Of a stretch of 34,327 nt of DNA, positions 34,002 through 34,327 are shown piece after piece. The position numbers and the translations under genes were made by a program. Within the stretch, counting starts at the first letter, position 1. Each line of letters begins with the position of its first letter. Where the stretch lies: NCBI GenBank assembly GCA_020029535.1, contig JAIBJM010000052.1:1-34327 (forward strand), given 5' to 3'. The notes below the pieces were generated by a model that was not told the DNA's origin, did no database searches, and saw only the letters and a program-made list of their open reading frames with translations. The stretch is from Gammaproteobacteria bacterium (GTDB lineage Bacteria; Pseudomonadota; Gammaproteobacteria; Steroidobacterales; Steroidobacteraceae).

Positions 34002-34327
34002 GTGGAATATCGCGAGCTTGGAAGCACCGGCGTTGCCGTAAGCGTGATTGGTCTTGGCACCATGACCTTCGGCGAACAGAACACCGAAGCGGAAGGACAT
34101 GAGCAGCTCGATTACGCCGTCGATCAGGGCGTCAATCTCATCGATGTGGCGGAGATATATCCCGTTCCTCCGCGCGCGCAGACGCAGGGTGCGACCGAAC
34201 GCATCATCGGCAGCTGGCTCAGGAAATCCGGCAAACGCGACAAGATCGTGCTGGCAACCAAGGCGGCGGGGCCGACCAGCGTCCTCGGCATAAAGCACCT
34301 TCGTGATGGCGAGCCGCGTCTCGATCG
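34002..34327 (+). CDS. Aldo/keto reductase (Tas-like), 5' part
   Basis: The first 108 residues of an NADPH-dependent aldo/keto reductase, cut by the window end. The start is GTG 34002. YRELGSTGVAVSVIGLGTMT is the family N-terminus. VNLIDVAEIYPVPPRAQTQG matches the Tas subfamily, with Asp and Tyr of the catalytic tetrad, and VLATKAAGP carries the catalytic Lys. The catalytic His and the cofactor-binding half lie beyond the window. Confidence 0.88.
   Translation, partial: MEYRELGSTGVAVSVIGLGTMTFGEQNTEAEGHEQLDYAVDQGVNLIDVAEIYPVPPRAQTQGATERIIGSWLRKSGKRDKIVLATKAAGPTSVLGIKHLRDGEPRLD

Overview
The window is high-GC proteobacterial DNA. The gene order lepA-lepB-DUF4845-rnc-era-recO-pdxJ-acpS, followed by a DEDDy exonuclease, rlmD and nagZ, points to Gammaproteobacteria. 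Betaproteobacteria share much of this order and cannot be excluded from sequence alone. No tRNA, rRNA or CRISPR array is visible.

Left part (1-21.6 kb): an exopolysaccharide/capsule (Wzx/Wzy-type) locus, bounded on the right by housekeeping genes and open on the left. It holds a partial SGNH hydrolase (1-620), a minus-strand block of an OafA-type acyltransferase and two GT4 glycosyltransferases (4251 to 674), and a plus-strand GINT1_N-like beta-propeller gene (4366-5442). A long minus-strand operon (13389 to 5415) encodes the export and assembly machinery: Wza/GumB-like export protein, outer-membrane beta-barrel, GumC/Wzz co-polymerase, BY-kinase-type ATPase, Wzy/ligase-like membrane protein and two GT4 enzymes. 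Most of its genes overlap by 4 bases (ATGA/GTGA). Divergently from it runs a plus-strand modification module: a frameshifted alpha/beta hydrolase, a hydrolase-acetyltransferase fusion and a NodB-fold deacetylase-like protein. These resemble the accessory hydrolases and FemAB/deacetylase proteins of exosortase A (PEP-CTERM) polysaccharide loci, but no exosortase is in the window. The initiating sugar-phosphate transferase is also not in the window and presumably lies outside it.

Rearranged zone (17.44-21.6 kb): a 43-bp perfect direct repeat (17494-17536 and 19580-19622) brackets about 2 kb. Inside are a truncated IS3-family transposase with a nine-A slippery run, an AT-rich junction, and a glycosyltransferase paralogous to the one at 6533-7645. 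To the right are a 41-residue orphan glycosyltransferase C-terminus, the Wzx-like flippase (minus strand) and the tail of a broken gene feeding into the flippase start. This is the most unusual part of the window.

Right part (21.7-34.3 kb): a tightly packed, translationally coupled housekeeping operon: lepA, lepB, DUF4845, rnc, era, recO, pdxJ, acpS, exonuclease, rlmD, nagZ, a degenerate GGDEF protein, then a PLP-dependent dehydratase. It covers translation, secretion, RNA processing, DNA repair, vitamin B6, lipid carrier activation and murein recycling. It is followed by a small secreted protein of unknown role and a Tas-like aldo/keto reductase cut by the window end.
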